DNA of 21,686 nucleotides from CAZOWL01 sp964583605. Lineage in GTDB: Bacteria > Pseudomonadota > Gammaproteobacteria > Chromatiales > Chromatiaceae. The translations under genes and the position numbers were made by a program. Under the pieces are notes generated by a model. It worked only from the letters and a program-made list of their open reading frames with translations. It was not told the origin of the DNA and did no database searches. The stretch spans positions 1-21,686 of the forward strand of contig CAZOWL010000077.1 in NCBI GenBank assembly GCA_964583605.1. Direction: 5' to 3'. Each line of letters starts with the position of its first letter. The stretch's first letter is position 1. Of the stretch, positions 21,614-21,686 are shown in pieces.

Positions 21614-21686
21614 GTTGCCCCCGCCTTCCACGCACGGCAAAACCGTTCTAACCAGCGGACACAGCTCTGGCGTCGCGTGGGGCAGA

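Noticed and set aside
1..21686. CRISPR array, riboswitch, rRNA or toxin-antitoxin pair
   Set aside because: No regularly spaced direct repeats, no conserved riboswitch core and no rRNA sequence seen; no paired small genes of toxin-antitoxin type could be supported.

Overview
The window looks like chromosomal DNA of a high-GC gammaproteobacterium. The rnr-rlmB pair, a gamma-type PBP1A, a CbrA-like solute-carrier sensor kinase and a NarX/NarL-type pair all fit this. My best guess is a purple-sulfur or related Chromatiales lineage, but that is inferred from gene style and not shown by a phylogenetic marker. Coding density is high, and the long open frames antisense to real genes are GC-driven shadows.

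Left edge (1-1000): an insertion-sequence graveyard. A DDE-type transposase reading leftward is broken by an in-frame TGA and cut off at the window edge. It abuts the last ~35 codons of an unrelated IS1595/ISXO2-type transposase reading rightward. Next come two leftward housekeeping genes: an L,D-transpeptidase-fold lipoprotein (1111-1623) and the 23S rRNA m5C methyltransferase RlmI (1859-3055).

3256-8095: a tightly packed rightward signalling operon. It holds a 67-residue membrane miniprotein (CbrX-like position), a solute-carrier (SLC5/PutP)-STAC-histidine kinase, a receiver-only response regulator overlapping the kinase gene, and a CBS-pair/DUF294 nucleotidyltransferase joined by an ATGA overlap. 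It converges on a leftward operon (11043 to 8243) made of a NarX-like kinase without a periplasmic sensor domain, a NarL-type regulator (1-nt overlap) and a single-domain rhodanese. An intergenic hairpin repeat lies between the two operons.

11317-14560: tRNA-Leu(CAG) reads leftward with a near-consensus promoter. The rnr-rlmB operon (RNase R and the 23S rRNA Gm2251 methyltransferase) diverges from it.

14846-16907: a leftward diguanylate cyclase whose N-terminus is a metallo-beta-lactamase-fold module with a complete flavodiiron-type metal-ligand set, so it is a likely O2/redox-to-c-di-GMP sensor. A rightward tRNA-Met(CAT) follows, with its own promoter.

17112-21562: a leftward pair of uncharacterised envelope proteins (a seven-repeat beta-propeller held between two membrane segments, and a small single-pass protein), then PBP1A (mrcA) reading rightward, then a leftward tRNA-Glu(CTC). 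The remaining ~120 bp at the right edge hold only the tRNA-Glu promoter.

Overall the window is dominated by signal transduction (two sensor kinases, two regulators, one diguanylate cyclase, one CBS/DUF294 protein) set among core RNA-maturation and cell-wall genes. The most unusual items are the diiron-type MBL-GGDEF protein, the transporter-kinase operon and the membrane-tethered propeller pair.
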